This document shows positions 1 to 7,196 of a DNA stretch of 47,079 nt, in pieces. The stretch covers positions 1 through 47,079 of the forward strand of contig JAJPXQ010000123.1 in NCBI GenBank assembly GCA_021205385.1, given 5' to 3'. Numbering within the stretch: the first letter of the stretch is position 1; the number at the start of each line of letters is the position of its first letter. The position numbers and the translations under genes are program-made. This stretch comes from Lachnospiraceae bacterium. GTDB taxonomy: Bacteria; Bacillota; Clostridia; Lachnospirales; Lachnospiraceae. The notes beneath the pieces were generated by a model. The model saw only the letters and a program-made list of their open reading frames with translations. It had not been told where the DNA came from and did no database searches.

Positions 1-65
1 GCTTTATGCGGCCTGCAGGGTTATTTTTCTCTATTCAACTGTCAAACACCCGTGATGAAAAGAAG

Positions 66-95
66 AGAGCTGCCGCAATTCGCGGCGGCTCTTTT
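66..95 (+). terminator. Intrinsic terminator of an upstream gene outside the window
   Basis: An 11-bp stem (66-76 with 82-92, one G-U pair) with a 5-base loop is followed by TTTT. It precedes the first complete gene and probably ends a gene to the left of the window. A closely related stem (GAGCTGCC paired with GGCGGCTC) recurs in the terminator at 4093-4142. Confidence 0.75.
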
Positions 96-194
96 GATAA
101 AATGAGTGTAATCCGCAGGGATTTCTGCTATAATGTCAATGTACCATTGAGGGAGTCGGAAATTACACGCGTTGCCGGAAGGGAGCGGAATCAA

Positions 195-1808
195 ATGGGA
201 TATTATCTGAACAGCAAAAATGCTTTTTCGCTGTATGAGAGTGAGACAAGAAAGCCGTATTTTGTCGATAAAACACGGTTGCTCAGCGAGCTGCTCCCAC
301 TTGTCGAGCAGGGAAATAATCACATTTGCATCACCCGGCCCAGGCGCTTCGGCAAATCTGTGATGGCAGCGATGATCGCTTCCTTTTTTGGGAAAGGGGT
401 AGACAGCAGCACTGTGTTTGATTCTCTGGAAATAGCGGGAGTTCCGCGCTACCGTGAGCATCTGAATCAGCATGATGTGATTTATCTGAATTTCAGTGTG
501 GCAGCAAATCTGGGCAAAAGCTATGATGAATTTATCAATCGTATTGAAAAGTCCCTGACAGGAGACCTTCGAAGAAGCTTTCCGGATATTGAGCTTTGGG
601 AGGAAGCGTCTTCGATCGAGTATTTAAAGATGATTCATGCGGAGACAGGCGTGAACTTCATTTTCGTATTCGACGAGTGGGATTGTATTTTTCATAAGAA
701 ATATATAACGAAGAATGATAAAGAAAGTTTTATTAATTTTCTTGCTGCGTTGACAAAGGATACCGGCTATATTTCGTTGAGTTATATGACGGGCGTACTT
801 CCAATTTCAAAATATTCCAGCGGGTCGACGATCAATCATTTTGATGAGTATGCGATGACGGTGCAGGCGAAGTACAGCGAATATTTTGGCTTTACGGATC
901 AGGAAGTGGACGATCTGTATGAGCGTTACCTGAAGCTTGAGTCAGAACCGAAAATTGCGCGGGAGGATCTGCGCTACTGGTATGACGGGTATCAGACCGC
1001 AGGCGGTGAGAAAATTTATAATCCGCGCTCCGTTGTGAAAGCGTTGACCAATAACTGCCTCGCCAGTTACTGGACTTCCACAGGACCTTACTCCGAAATT
1101 TCCACTTACATTGTGAACGATGTGGATGGGGTGAAAAAAGATGTCGCGCTGATGGTCGCCGGAGAGTCGGTTCGGGCGGATGTGGAGGAATATGCTGCCA
1201 CGGCCATGCACCTGAGCACGAAAGACGAGATCTTCTCGGCGATGGTGGTGTACGGCTTCCTTAACTATGAGAATGGGAGAGTACGGATTCCTAATAAGGA
1301 GCTGATGGATGAGTTCGCGCGGACGATTCGCCGGGAAAAGGACCTGGGCTATATTTATCGTCTTGCGAAAGAGTCCGGACGGATGCTGCAGGCAACGCTG
1401 GACGGCGATACGGCGACGATGGAGGAGATCCTGCAGTTTGCGCATGATACTGAAACTCCGCTTTTGAACTACAATAACGAGACGGAGTTGACGGCTATTG
1501 TAAATCTCGTCTATCTGGCGGCACGGGACAGCTATTACGTGGAACGGGAGCGCAAGGCCGGCCAGGGCTATGCCGATTTTATCTTCTATCCAGAGCGGCA
1601 GGATGAGGATGGGATTATTCTGGAGCTGAAGGTGGATGACACGCCGGAGGCTGCGATACAGCAGATCAAGGATCGCGGCTATGTGCTGCGCTTTCAGGGC
1701 AGGATGGCCGAAAAGAAGCGTCACAGCGGGCGGATTCTGCTGGTGGGGATAGGCTACAACCGGAAGGACAAGGAGCATCACTGCAAAGTAGAGGTATTCG
1801 AGGGCTGA
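195..1808 (+). CDS. AAA-ATPase-like protein with C-terminal PD-(D/E)XK nuclease domain
   Basis: This 537-residue protein has the architecture of the AAA-ATPase_like/PDDEXK_9 (DUF1703-type) family. Near residue 50 is the family Walker A variant RPRRFGKS; a Walker B-like FVFDEWD lies near residue 158. The C-terminal part carries a PD-(D/E)XK signature (ADFIFYP followed by ELKVDD). These proteins are abundant in gut anaerobes, often in many divergent copies; their biological role is unknown, though a nuclease role is likely from the fold. The ATG at 195 is preferred over an upstream in-frame start because the GGAAGGGAGCGG ribosome site lies just before it and because family similarity starts at GYYLNSKNAF. 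It is monocistronic, with no strong terminator visible behind it. Family call is confident; function is not. Confidence 0.85.
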   Translation: MGYYLNSKNAFSLYESETRKPYFVDKTRLLSELLPLVEQGNNHICITRPRRFGKSVMAAMIASFFGKGVDSSTVFDSLEIAGVPRYREHLNQHDVIYLNFSVAANLGKSYDEFINRIEKSLTGDLRRSFPDIELWEEASSIEYLKMIHAETGVNFIFVFDEWDCIFHKKYITKNDKESFINFLAALTKDTGYISLSYMTGVLPISKYSSGSTINHFDEYAMTVQAKYSEYFGFTDQEVDDLYERYLKLESEPKIAREDLRYWYDGYQTAGGEKIYNPRSVVKALTNNCLASYWTSTGPYSEISTYIVNDVDGVKKDVALMVAGESVRADVEEYAATAMHLSTKDEIFSAMVVYGFLNYENGRVRIPNKELMDEFARTIRREKDLGYIYRLAKESGRMLQATLDGDTATMEEILQFAHDTETPLLNYNNETELTAIVNLVYLAARDSYYVERERKAGQGYADFIFYPERQDEDGIILELKVDDTPEAAIQQIKDRGYVLRFQGRMAEKKRHSGRILLVGIGYNRKDKEHHCKVEVFEG

Positions 1809-1868
1809 AAATTCTGCCGAGCGCGCAGGCTTTATGAAAATTTGATGAAATTTTTGCTGATTTTTAAG

Positions 1869-1896
1869 TTTACAACGGCTGTATTTTATGTATAAT
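1869..1896 (+). promoter_or_regulatory. Sigma-A-type promoter of the type III toxin-antitoxin locus
   Basis: A TTTACA -35 (1869-1874) is separated by 16 bases from a perfect TATAAT -10 (1891-1896). Transcription would start near 1903, about 26 bases before the first antitoxin repeat. A single strong promoter ahead of the repeats is the usual layout of type III systems. Confidence 0.75.
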
Positions 1897-1928
1897 GTAA
1901 ATAGAAATCATTTTGATTTCTTCATCAC

Positions 1929-2030
1929 GAAGAGTCCTGTGACGGTTCCGACAGGACGGTAAAATAAAAGTGACCGGGTGAAGAGTCCTGTGACGGTTCC
2001 GACAGGACGGTAAAATAAAAGTGACCGAGT
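1929..2030 (+). repeat. Two tandem 51-bp repeats (antitoxin units)
   Basis: Copy 1 is 1929-1979 and copy 2 is 1980-2030. They differ at one base only (ACCGGGT against ACCGAGT). Both start with GAAGAGTCCTGTGACGG and have an internal inverted repeat. There is no spacer between copies, so this is not a CRISPR. Confidence 0.95.
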
Positions 2031-2041
2031 GATGAGAAACG

Positions 2042-2068
2042 GTGGGAGGATTCATTCCTCCCACTTTC
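2042..2068 (+). terminator. Terminator between antitoxin repeats and toxin gene
   Basis: A perfect 9-bp stem (GTGGGAGGA 2042-2050 with TCCTCCCAC 2056-2064) and a 5-base loop are followed by TTTCT. In type III systems this terminator sets the antitoxin:toxin ratio, with occasional read-through making toxin mRNA. It ends 17 bases before the toxin start codon. Confidence 0.8.
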
Positions 2069-2084
2069 TACAGGGAAACGCATT

Positions 2085-2579
2085 ATGAAAATAAAAGACG
2101 AATTTGATTATCAGGTGCTGAACCTGACAGATGCGTTTTTTGATGCCTATTCTGATCCCCCTTATAAAGAAATTGCGAGAAAGAAAAATCGCCCATATGC
2201 CTGTCTGCTGATTCAGTCGCATTATGGTTATTTTATAGCCATTCCCTATCGAAGTCATATTAACCACAAATATGCGTACCGATTTAAAAAGAGCAGGCGT
2301 TCGCAGAGAGCCAGATCAGGTCTGGACTATAGTAAAGCGATCATTATCACAAATGTGGATTATATAGGGGCGGAAGATGCGATTATCGATCAGGATGAGT
2401 ACAAGGAAACGCGTGACAATATAAAATACATACGGAATGATGTTGTTCGGTATATTGACAATTATGTCGATCATCTGAACGGTACTCGCATTGTCTACGA
2501 TGAGATCGAATTTTCCCGTGTCTATCGGTTTTCCACATTACCGTATTTTCATAAAGAGCTGGGGATTGCCACGGCATAA
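2085..2579 (+). CDS. Type III toxin-antitoxin endoribonuclease toxin (ToxN/CptN/TenpN-like)
   Basis: A 164-residue basic protein of the size typical for ToxN/AbiQ, CptN and TenpN toxins (about 150-180). Features that look like the CptN/TenpN branch are an N-terminal KKNRPYACLLI strand, then IPYRSHINHKYAYRF, the block SGLDYSKAIII, and a helical middle EYKETRDNIKYI. The family consists of sequence-specific endoribonucleases with a Kid/MazF-like fold that cut mRNA in the cytoplasm and are held inactive by the repeat RNA. The start has AGGGA 8 bases upstream. The decisive support is context: promoter, tandem repeats, terminator and toxin in the canonical order. Assignment to CptIN rather than TenpIN is tentative. 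Several members defend against phage by abortive infection; whether this one does is unknown. Confidence 0.82.
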   Translation: MKIKDEFDYQVLNLTDAFFDAYSDPPYKEIARKKNRPYACLLIQSHYGYFIAIPYRSHINHKYAYRFKKSRRSQRARSGLDYSKAIIITNVDYIGAEDAIIDQDEYKETRDNIKYIRNDVVRYIDNYVDHLNGTRIVYDEIEFSRVYRFSTLPYFHKELGIATA

Positions 2580-2586
2580 TTGACAG

Positions 2587-2612
2587 TCGTTTTCAAATGA
2601 GTCTGAAAACGA
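2587..2612 (+). terminator. Possible terminator after the toxin gene
   Basis: TCGTTTTCA (2587-2595) pairs perfectly with TGAAAACGA (2604-2612) seven bases after the toxin stop codon. No good T-run follows, so termination here is uncertain. Confidence 0.35.
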
Positions 2613-2644
2613 TTACAAAATTTGTTGCAAGCCTCCTGACCTGA

Positions 2645-4084
2645 AATAAAATCCGCAGCTGGAGCCATACGCAGTTCAGCGCTGGTTCCCCGCTTTATCA
2701 GAATGTGACGGTGGGCGGACAGACGCCGGATAAGAAGGATGCAGTTAATATGATGAGCTACCTGATCCTCCGGAGCGTAGCACAGACGAGGCTGCCGCAG
2801 CCGAACCTGACGGTGCGCTATCACGCAGGGCTGAGCGACGACTTTATGAACGAGGCGATTGAGGTGGTAAAGCTTGGCTTCGGCATGCCGGCCTTCAACA
2901 ATGATGAGATCATTATTCCGTCTTTTATTGATCGTGGCGTGAAGGAAGAGGACGCTTACAATTACAGTGCGATCGGCTGCGTTGAGACCGCTGTGCCGGG
3001 GAAATGGGGCTATCGCTGCACGGGTATGAGCTTCCTTAATTTCCCGAAATCATTTCTGATCGCTCTGAACGACGGCGTTGATCCGGCCTCAGGGATGAAA
3101 TTGATGGACGGAGCGGGACATTTTACTGATATGACAAGTTATGACCAGGTGAAGGCCGCCTGGGACAAGATTATCAAAGAGTTTACCCGGCAGAGCGTGA
3201 TCATAGAGAACGCCTGCGATATGGTGCTGGAGGAGGATGTACCGGATGTGCTCTGTTCTGCGCTCTGCGAAGACTGCATCGGCAGAGGCCTGACCCTGAA
3301 GGAAGGCGGGGCGGTTTACGACTTTATCAGCGGCCTTCAGGTGGGCATTGCGAATCTGGCGGACTCCATGGCGGCAATCAAAAAGCTGGTCTTCGATGAG
3401 AAGAAGCTGACGACGAAGCAACTCTGGGATGCGCTGCTGTCCGACTTTGCGGGCGAGGAGGGTGAACGAATCCGGAAGATGCTGATTGAGGAGGCGCCGA
3501 AGTATGGCAACGACGACGACTATGTTGATCAGCTTGTGGTAGAAGCCTACGCGACCTATATCGAGGAGATCAAGAAGTATCCTAATACCCGTTTTGGGCG
3601 CGGGCCGATCGGAGGCATCCGCTACGCGGGAACTTCTTCAATCTCTGCCAATGTAGGGCAGGGAAAAGGTACACTCGCCACACCGGACGGCCGTCATGCC
3701 GGCGAGCCGCTCGCGGAGGGCTGTTCCCCCAGCCACTCGATGGACCAGTGTGGTCCCACGGCGGTCTTCAAGTCTGTTTCGAAGCTGGATACCCGCGCTA
3801 TCACGGGTGGCGTTCTGCTGAATCAGAAAGTGACGCCGCAGCTTCTTTCGAAGGAAGAGAATAAGACGAAGCTGATCGCATTGCTGCGGACATTCTTTAA
3901 CCGTCTTCACGGCTATCATGTGCAGTACAACGTCGTGTCGAGGGAGACTCTGCTGGATGCGCAGATCCACCCGGAGGACCACAGAGACCTGATCGTACGT
4001 GTGGCGGGCTACAGCGCGTTTTTCAACGTACTTTCCCGACAGACACAGGATGATATTATTGCGAGGACAGAGCAGATTCTGTAA
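2645..4084 (+). pseudogene. 5'-truncated glycyl radical enzyme (pyruvate formate-lyase/diol dehydratase family)
   Basis: The open frame begins right after an in-frame TGA at 2642-2644 and reads as the C-terminal half of a glycyl radical enzyme, joining at LYQNVTVGGQTPD. Full-length relatives have about 780-850 residues; about 480 are left here. The catalytic cysteine region is intact (SAIGCVE), as is the glycyl radical loop near the C-terminus (RVAGYSAFF). There is no plausible start: the first candidate (GTG at 2705) has no ribosome site and lies inside the conserved fold. No activating enzyme is nearby. The N-terminal half of the barrel is missing, so it is most likely a remnant left by a deletion or insertion that brought in the toxin-antitoxin locus. 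The substrate type cannot be told from this part. Confidence 0.8.
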
Positions 4085-4092
4085 AAATTATA

Positions 4093-4142
4093 CCCAAAGA
4101 GAGCTGCCACGGTTTTACGGCGGCTCTCTTTGGGCGTTTTTT
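4093..4142 (+). terminator. Intrinsic terminator after the glycyl radical enzyme remnant
   Basis: A 16-base arm (4093-4108) pairs with 4119-4134 almost perfectly and is followed by CG and six T residues. The stem core resembles the terminator at 66-95. Confidence 0.92.
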
Positions 4143-4151
4143 ATAAAATGC

Positions 4152-4179
4152 TTGACTTTTTCCGTCAAAGGTTTATAGT
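4152..4179 (+). promoter_or_regulatory. Promoter of the cobalamin riboswitch/metal ATPase transcript
   Basis: TTGACT (4152-4157), a 16-base spacer and TATAGT (4174-4179) precede the riboswitch. The transcript would start near 4186, leaving little leader before the aptamer. Confidence 0.7.
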
Positions 4180-4194
4180 AATGAGTGGAAAATT

Positions 4195-4372
4195 AAATTG
4201 AATTTCCGGTTTGAGAACCGGACGTTGCAAGTTCCGCAAGGATTAATAGAGAAACCGGTGAAAGTCCGGTACGGTCCCGCCACTGTGAAAGGGAGTCACG
4301 AAGCAGATGAGTCACTGGATTATATATCTGGGAAGACGCTTTGAGACGCTGAACTTGAGTCAGGAGAACTGC
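4195..4372 (+). promoter_or_regulatory. Cobalamin (B12) riboswitch aptamer
   Basis: The hallmark elements are present in order: the GGTGAAAGTCCGGTACGG segment (from 4258), the CCGCCACTGTG core (GCCACTG at 4279-4285), a GGGAAG segment and the B12 box AGTCAGGAGAACTGC at 4358-4372, which matches the consensus rGYCMGGAGaCCkGC closely. A hairpin CCGGTT/AACCGG sits at the 5' end. It binds adenosylcobalamin or a related cobamide and controls the downstream P-type ATPase gene. The 5' boundary is approximate. Confidence 0.93.
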
Positions 4373-4429
4373 TTGTAATTGATCGCTGAATGATTCTTAC
4401 GATGGATAAGAAGCAGTTTTTCTTTTGTT
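4367..4429 (+). terminator. Riboswitch expression platform: regulated intrinsic terminator
   Basis: AACTGCTT (4367-4374) pairs with AAGCAGTT (4411-4418), with an internal TTCTTA/TAAGAA hairpin, and is followed by TTTCTTTTGTTT. The 5' arm overlaps the B12 box, so aptamer folding and the terminator are coupled. This suggests transcription termination control, with the usual sense being off when cobalamin is bound. The sense was not tested. Confidence 0.75.
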
Positions 4430-4504
4430 TAAATTTCTTCCGTTCTTCCTATTCCCATAAGAACCAGACAAGTGAATAAAAATGAATGCAAAGAGGGTAT
4501 GAAA

Positions 4505-7009
4505 ATGGCGACACCAGACGAGTTGAAGCAGCACGAGGACGCATGTGGCTGTGGCGAGGACCATGGCCATAAGCATGAACATGATCACGGAGACGCATGC
4601 GGCTGCGGAGAAGACCACGGCCACGCGCATGAACATGATCATGGAGATGAGTGCGGCTGCGGCGAGGACCATGGTCATGAGCATGACCACGAGCATGGGG
4701 ACGAGTGTGGCTGCGGCCACGACCATGGCCATGAGCATGCGCACAGTCATGTGCCGGGACATCCGGACGACTGCGAGTGTGAGCTCTGCCATCCGCACGA
4801 GGACTACTGCGACGTGTGCGGCGAGAGCCTTGCGAACTGCACCTGTGACATGCCGGACGCGACGAATAAGAAGCGCGTCTACATTCTCGAAAATTTAGGC
4901 TGTGCGAACTGTGCGGCGAAGATGGAGGCGAAGATCAAGGCGCTGCCGGATGTGGATTACGCGACGATCACCTATTCCACGAAGCAGCTGCGTGTCTCCG
5001 CGCCCGACCCGGATGCGCTGCTTCCGGTTATTCAGGAGATCTGTACGGCGATCGAATCCGAGGTTGTCGTAAAGAAGCGCGAGCGCAAGGTGGCCGCCGC
5101 GGCTCCGGTGCAGGCGGTCGATCCGGAGAGCCGGAAGAAGAAAAAAGAATTCCCGAAGGAGAAGCTGGAGCTCCTGGGTATCATCCTGGGCGCGGTGCTC
5201 TTCCTTGTTGTAGAAGTCATTCATGAGACCAGCGGTGTGGAGGAGCTTCCGCTTCCCTTGATCATCCTGTGTCTCGTTGCCTATGTGATACTGGGCGGCA
5301 AGATCGTCCTGACGGCGCTGAAAAATATCCCGAAGGGACAGGTCTTTGACGAGAACTTCCTGATGACGATCGCGACGGTGGGCGCCCTGATCATTGGCAG
5401 CTATACCGAGGCGGTCGGAGTCATCCTGTTCTACCGCATCGGCGAGTACTTTGAGGACCGCGCGGTGGAGAACAGCCGCAAGGCCATCATGGACGCGGTG
5501 GACATGCGTCCGGATGTGGTGAACCTGGTGGTCGGTGAAGAGGTAAAGGTCATCGACGCAGAGAGCGCCGTAGTCGGCGATATCCTTCTGGTGCGCCCGG
5601 GCGACCGGATCCCGCTGGACGGCGTCATCGTCGAGGGCGAGAGCCGTATCGACACCTCGCCGGTGACCGGCGAGCCGGTGCCGGTCGCCGCAGGCTACGG
5701 CGACGAGGTGACCTCCGGCTGCGTGAACACCTCCGGTGTGATCAAGATCCGTGTAGAGAAGCTGCTGGAGGAATCCATGGTGACGAAGATTCTTGACTCC
5801 GTGGAGAACGCGGCGGCGACCAAGCCGCAGATGGAGCGCTTTATCACCCGCTTCGCGCGTATTTATACGCCGGCGGTTGTGGGTATCGCGCTGGTGACGG
5901 CGATTATCCCGTCCCTGTTTACCGGAAACTGGTATCACTGGGTTTACACGGCTCTGACCTTCCTGGTCATCAGCTGCCCCTGCGCGCTGGTGCTCAGCGT
6001 GCCGCTGGCCTTCTTCTCCGGCATCGGAGCGGGCTCGAAGCTCGGTATCCTCTTTAAGGGTGGCAACTCTCTGGAGGCGATCAAGAACGTGACCACCGTG
6101 ATCATGGATAAGACCGGCACGATCACGAAGGGTAATTTTGAGGTGCAGGAAGCGGTTCCGACAAAGGGTGTGGATGCGGACAAGCTGCTGGCCTTAAGCG
6201 CGGCCTGTGAGATCAACTCCACGCATCCGATTGGAAACAGTATTATTGCTTACGCGAAGGAAAAGAAGATTGATATTGAACGCCCCTCGAAGGTCGAGGA
6301 GATCGCCGGAAAGGGTATCCGCGCGGTCGTGGCGGACGGTGAGGTGCTGTGCGGCAACCGCAAGCTCATGCGGCAGTTCGAGGTAGACCTCGGGGACTAC
6401 GCGCCGGAGAAATTCGGCACGGAGGTGCTGACAGCGTTGAATGGAAAGTTCATTGGCCATCTGGTCATTGCGGATACGATCAAGGAGGAATCCCCGGCCG
6501 CGATCAAAGCGCTGCATGATCTCGGCATCCATACGGCGATGCTGACCGGCGACGGCGAAGAGAGCGCGCTGGATGTGGCGAAGCAGACCGGCATCGAGGA
6601 AGTGCATGCGAAGCTGATGCCACAGGATAAGCTGACACAGCTCAGCGAGATCCGGAAGCGCAACGGCGCGGTCATGTTCGTCGGCGACGGTATCAACGAC
6701 GCTCCGGTGCTGGCCGGCGCGGACGTCGGCGCGGCGATGGGCAGCGGCGCGGACGCGGCGATCGAGGCGGCGGACGTGGTGTTCATGAACTCCAGTCTGA
6801 CCTCCATTGCGGACTCCATCGGAATCGCCCGGAACGCCATGCGCGTGGCGATGCAGAACGTGGTCTTCGCCCTCATCATCAAGGCAATGGTTATCGTGCT
6901 CGGTCTTCTGGGAATGGCGAGCATGTGGTTTGCGGTATTCGCGGACTCCGGCGTCGCAGTGCTCTGCGTGCTGAACTCGGTCCGTGTATTATATAGATAC
7001 AAGAAATAG
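4505..7009 (+). CDS. P1B-type heavy-metal ATPase (ZntA/CadA-like) with Cys/His-repeat N-terminus
   Basis: A roughly 834-residue integral membrane P-type ATPase. Residues 12-83 are four 18-residue Cys/His repeats, followed by a Cys-rich stretch (CECELC, CDVC, CTC) and a heavy-metal-associated domain with GCANCAAK. Then come the membrane helices, the CPC metal site (SCPCALVLSVP), the phosphorylation motif DKTGT, the HP motif (STHPIGN) and GDGINDAPVL. The last helices keep the Lys and Asp typical of Zn/Cd/Pb (P1B-2) pumps (IIKAMV, FADSGVAVL), so Zn2+, Cd2+ or Co2+ are likely ions. The start at 4505 fits AAGAGGG 8 bases upstream; an ATG at 4499 is too close to it. It is controlled by a cobalamin riboswitch, which suggests a link to cobalt or B12 metabolism. 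Known members export metal; direction here is not shown by sequence. Confidence 0.92.
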   Translation: MATPDELKQHEDACGCGEDHGHKHEHDHGDACGCGEDHGHAHEHDHGDECGCGEDHGHEHDHEHGDECGCGHDHGHEHAHSHVPGHPDDCECELCHPHEDYCDVCGESLANCTCDMPDATNKKRVYILENLGCANCAAKMEAKIKALPDVDYATITYSTKQLRVSAPDPDALLPVIQEICTAIESEVVVKKRERKVAAAAPVQAVDPESRKKKKEFPKEKLELLGIILGAVLFLVVEVIHETSGVEELPLPLIILCLVAYVILGGKIVLTALKNIPKGQVFDENFLMTIATVGALIIGSYTEAVGVILFYRIGEYFEDRAVENSRKAIMDAVDMRPDVVNLVVGEEVKVIDAESAVVGDILLVRPGDRIPLDGVIVEGESRIDTSPVTGEPVPVAAGYGDEVTSGCVNTSGVIKIRVEKLLEESMVTKILDSVENAAATKPQMERFITRFARIYTPAVVGIALVTAIIPSLFTGNWYHWVYTALTFLVISCPCALVLSVPLAFFSGIGAGSKLGILFKGGNSLEAIKNVTTVIMDKTGTITKGNFEVQEAVPTKGVDADKLLALSAACEINSTHPIGNSIIAYAKEKKIDIERPSKVEEIAGKGIRAVVADGEVLCGNRKLMRQFEVDLGDYAPEKFGTEVLTALNGKFIGHLVIADTIKEESPAAIKALHDLGIHTAMLTGDGEESALDVAKQTGIEEVHAKLMPQDKLTQLSEIRKRNGAVMFVGDGINDAPVLAGADVGAAMGSGADAAIEAADVVFMNSSLTSIADSIGIARNAMRVAMQNVVFALIIKAMVIVLGLLGMASMWFAVFADSGVAVLCVLNSVRVLYRYKK
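4538..4753 (+). repeat. Four in-frame 54-bp repeats encoding Cys/His metal-binding units
   Basis: Exactly four 54-bp units encode D-(A/E)-C-G-C-G-(E/H)-D-H-G-H-x-H-x-x-x-H-(G/V). Each unit supplies two cysteines and four or more histidines. Units 1-3 are more alike than unit 4, consistent with local tandem duplication. They would buffer or sense soft divalent metals at the cytoplasmic N-terminus of the pump. Confidence 0.92.
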
Positions 7010-7030
7010 CGTGACGGTCTGTAGAGGCAG

Positions 7031-7150
7031 GTCTCAGACATACGCCGTCTGTGACGTCATATGCCTGAGACTTGATGGGCGTTCCGCCCATCCCAAAACA
7101 AAAATCCAGTCTTTTGCAGATAAATCTGCACAGCCTGCCTTTTTGTTTTG
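7031..7150. other. Stack of three palindromes between the metal ATPase and the ABC operon
   Basis: Three inverted repeats follow one another: GTCTCAG (7031-7037) with CTGAGAC (7065-7071), the tight hairpin GATGGGCG-TTC-CGCCCATC (7074-7092), and CAAAACAAAAA (7094-7104) with TTTTTGTTTTG (7140-7150). The last encloses TGCAGAT/ATCTGCA (7115-7130). The final T-rich arm could end ATPase transcription. No clear promoter for the ABC operon was seen, so the region may instead act as an attenuator. Confidence 0.6.
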
Positions 7151-7196
7151 CTGCCGCTCTGAACTGGTACGCAAAATAAGGGAGGAGGGTAACAAG

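Larger units (their letters stand above)
1903..2068 (+). ncRNA. Probable type III antitoxin RNA (ToxI/CptI-like)
   Basis: The predicted transcript runs from the promoter through two 51-base tandem repeats to an intrinsic terminator just before the toxin gene. Each repeat contains a hairpin (TCCTGT pairing with ACAGGA, 10-base loop), an A-rich stretch (TAAAATAAAAG) and a second potential pairing (CGGT with ACCG) that could form a pseudoknot. In known type III systems the toxin cuts the precursor once per repeat, and each repeat-length RNA then inhibits it. About 2.1 repeats are present, because bases 2031-2036 resemble the start of a third copy. CptI-type antitoxins are also short arrays. The start is inferred from the promoter. 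Confidence 0.75.

Noticed and set aside
942-1781. Minus-strand frame of 279 codons
   Set aside because: It lies wholly inside the AAA-ATPase-like gene on the other strand, has no ribosome site and gives a protein with no family features.
1929-2030. CRISPR array
   Set aside because: Only two copies, 51 bases long, directly adjacent with no spacers, and placed between a promoter and a toxin gene.
4397-4798. Minus-strand frame of 133 codons over the riboswitch terminator and repeats
   Set aside because: It is a reflection of the repeated Cys/His codons on the plus strand and spans the riboswitch expression platform.
4895-5938. Minus-strand frame of 347 codons inside the P-type ATPase
   Set aside because: A by-product of the high-GC codon use; composition is very rich in Arg and His, and the plus-strand ATPase motifs are unequivocal.
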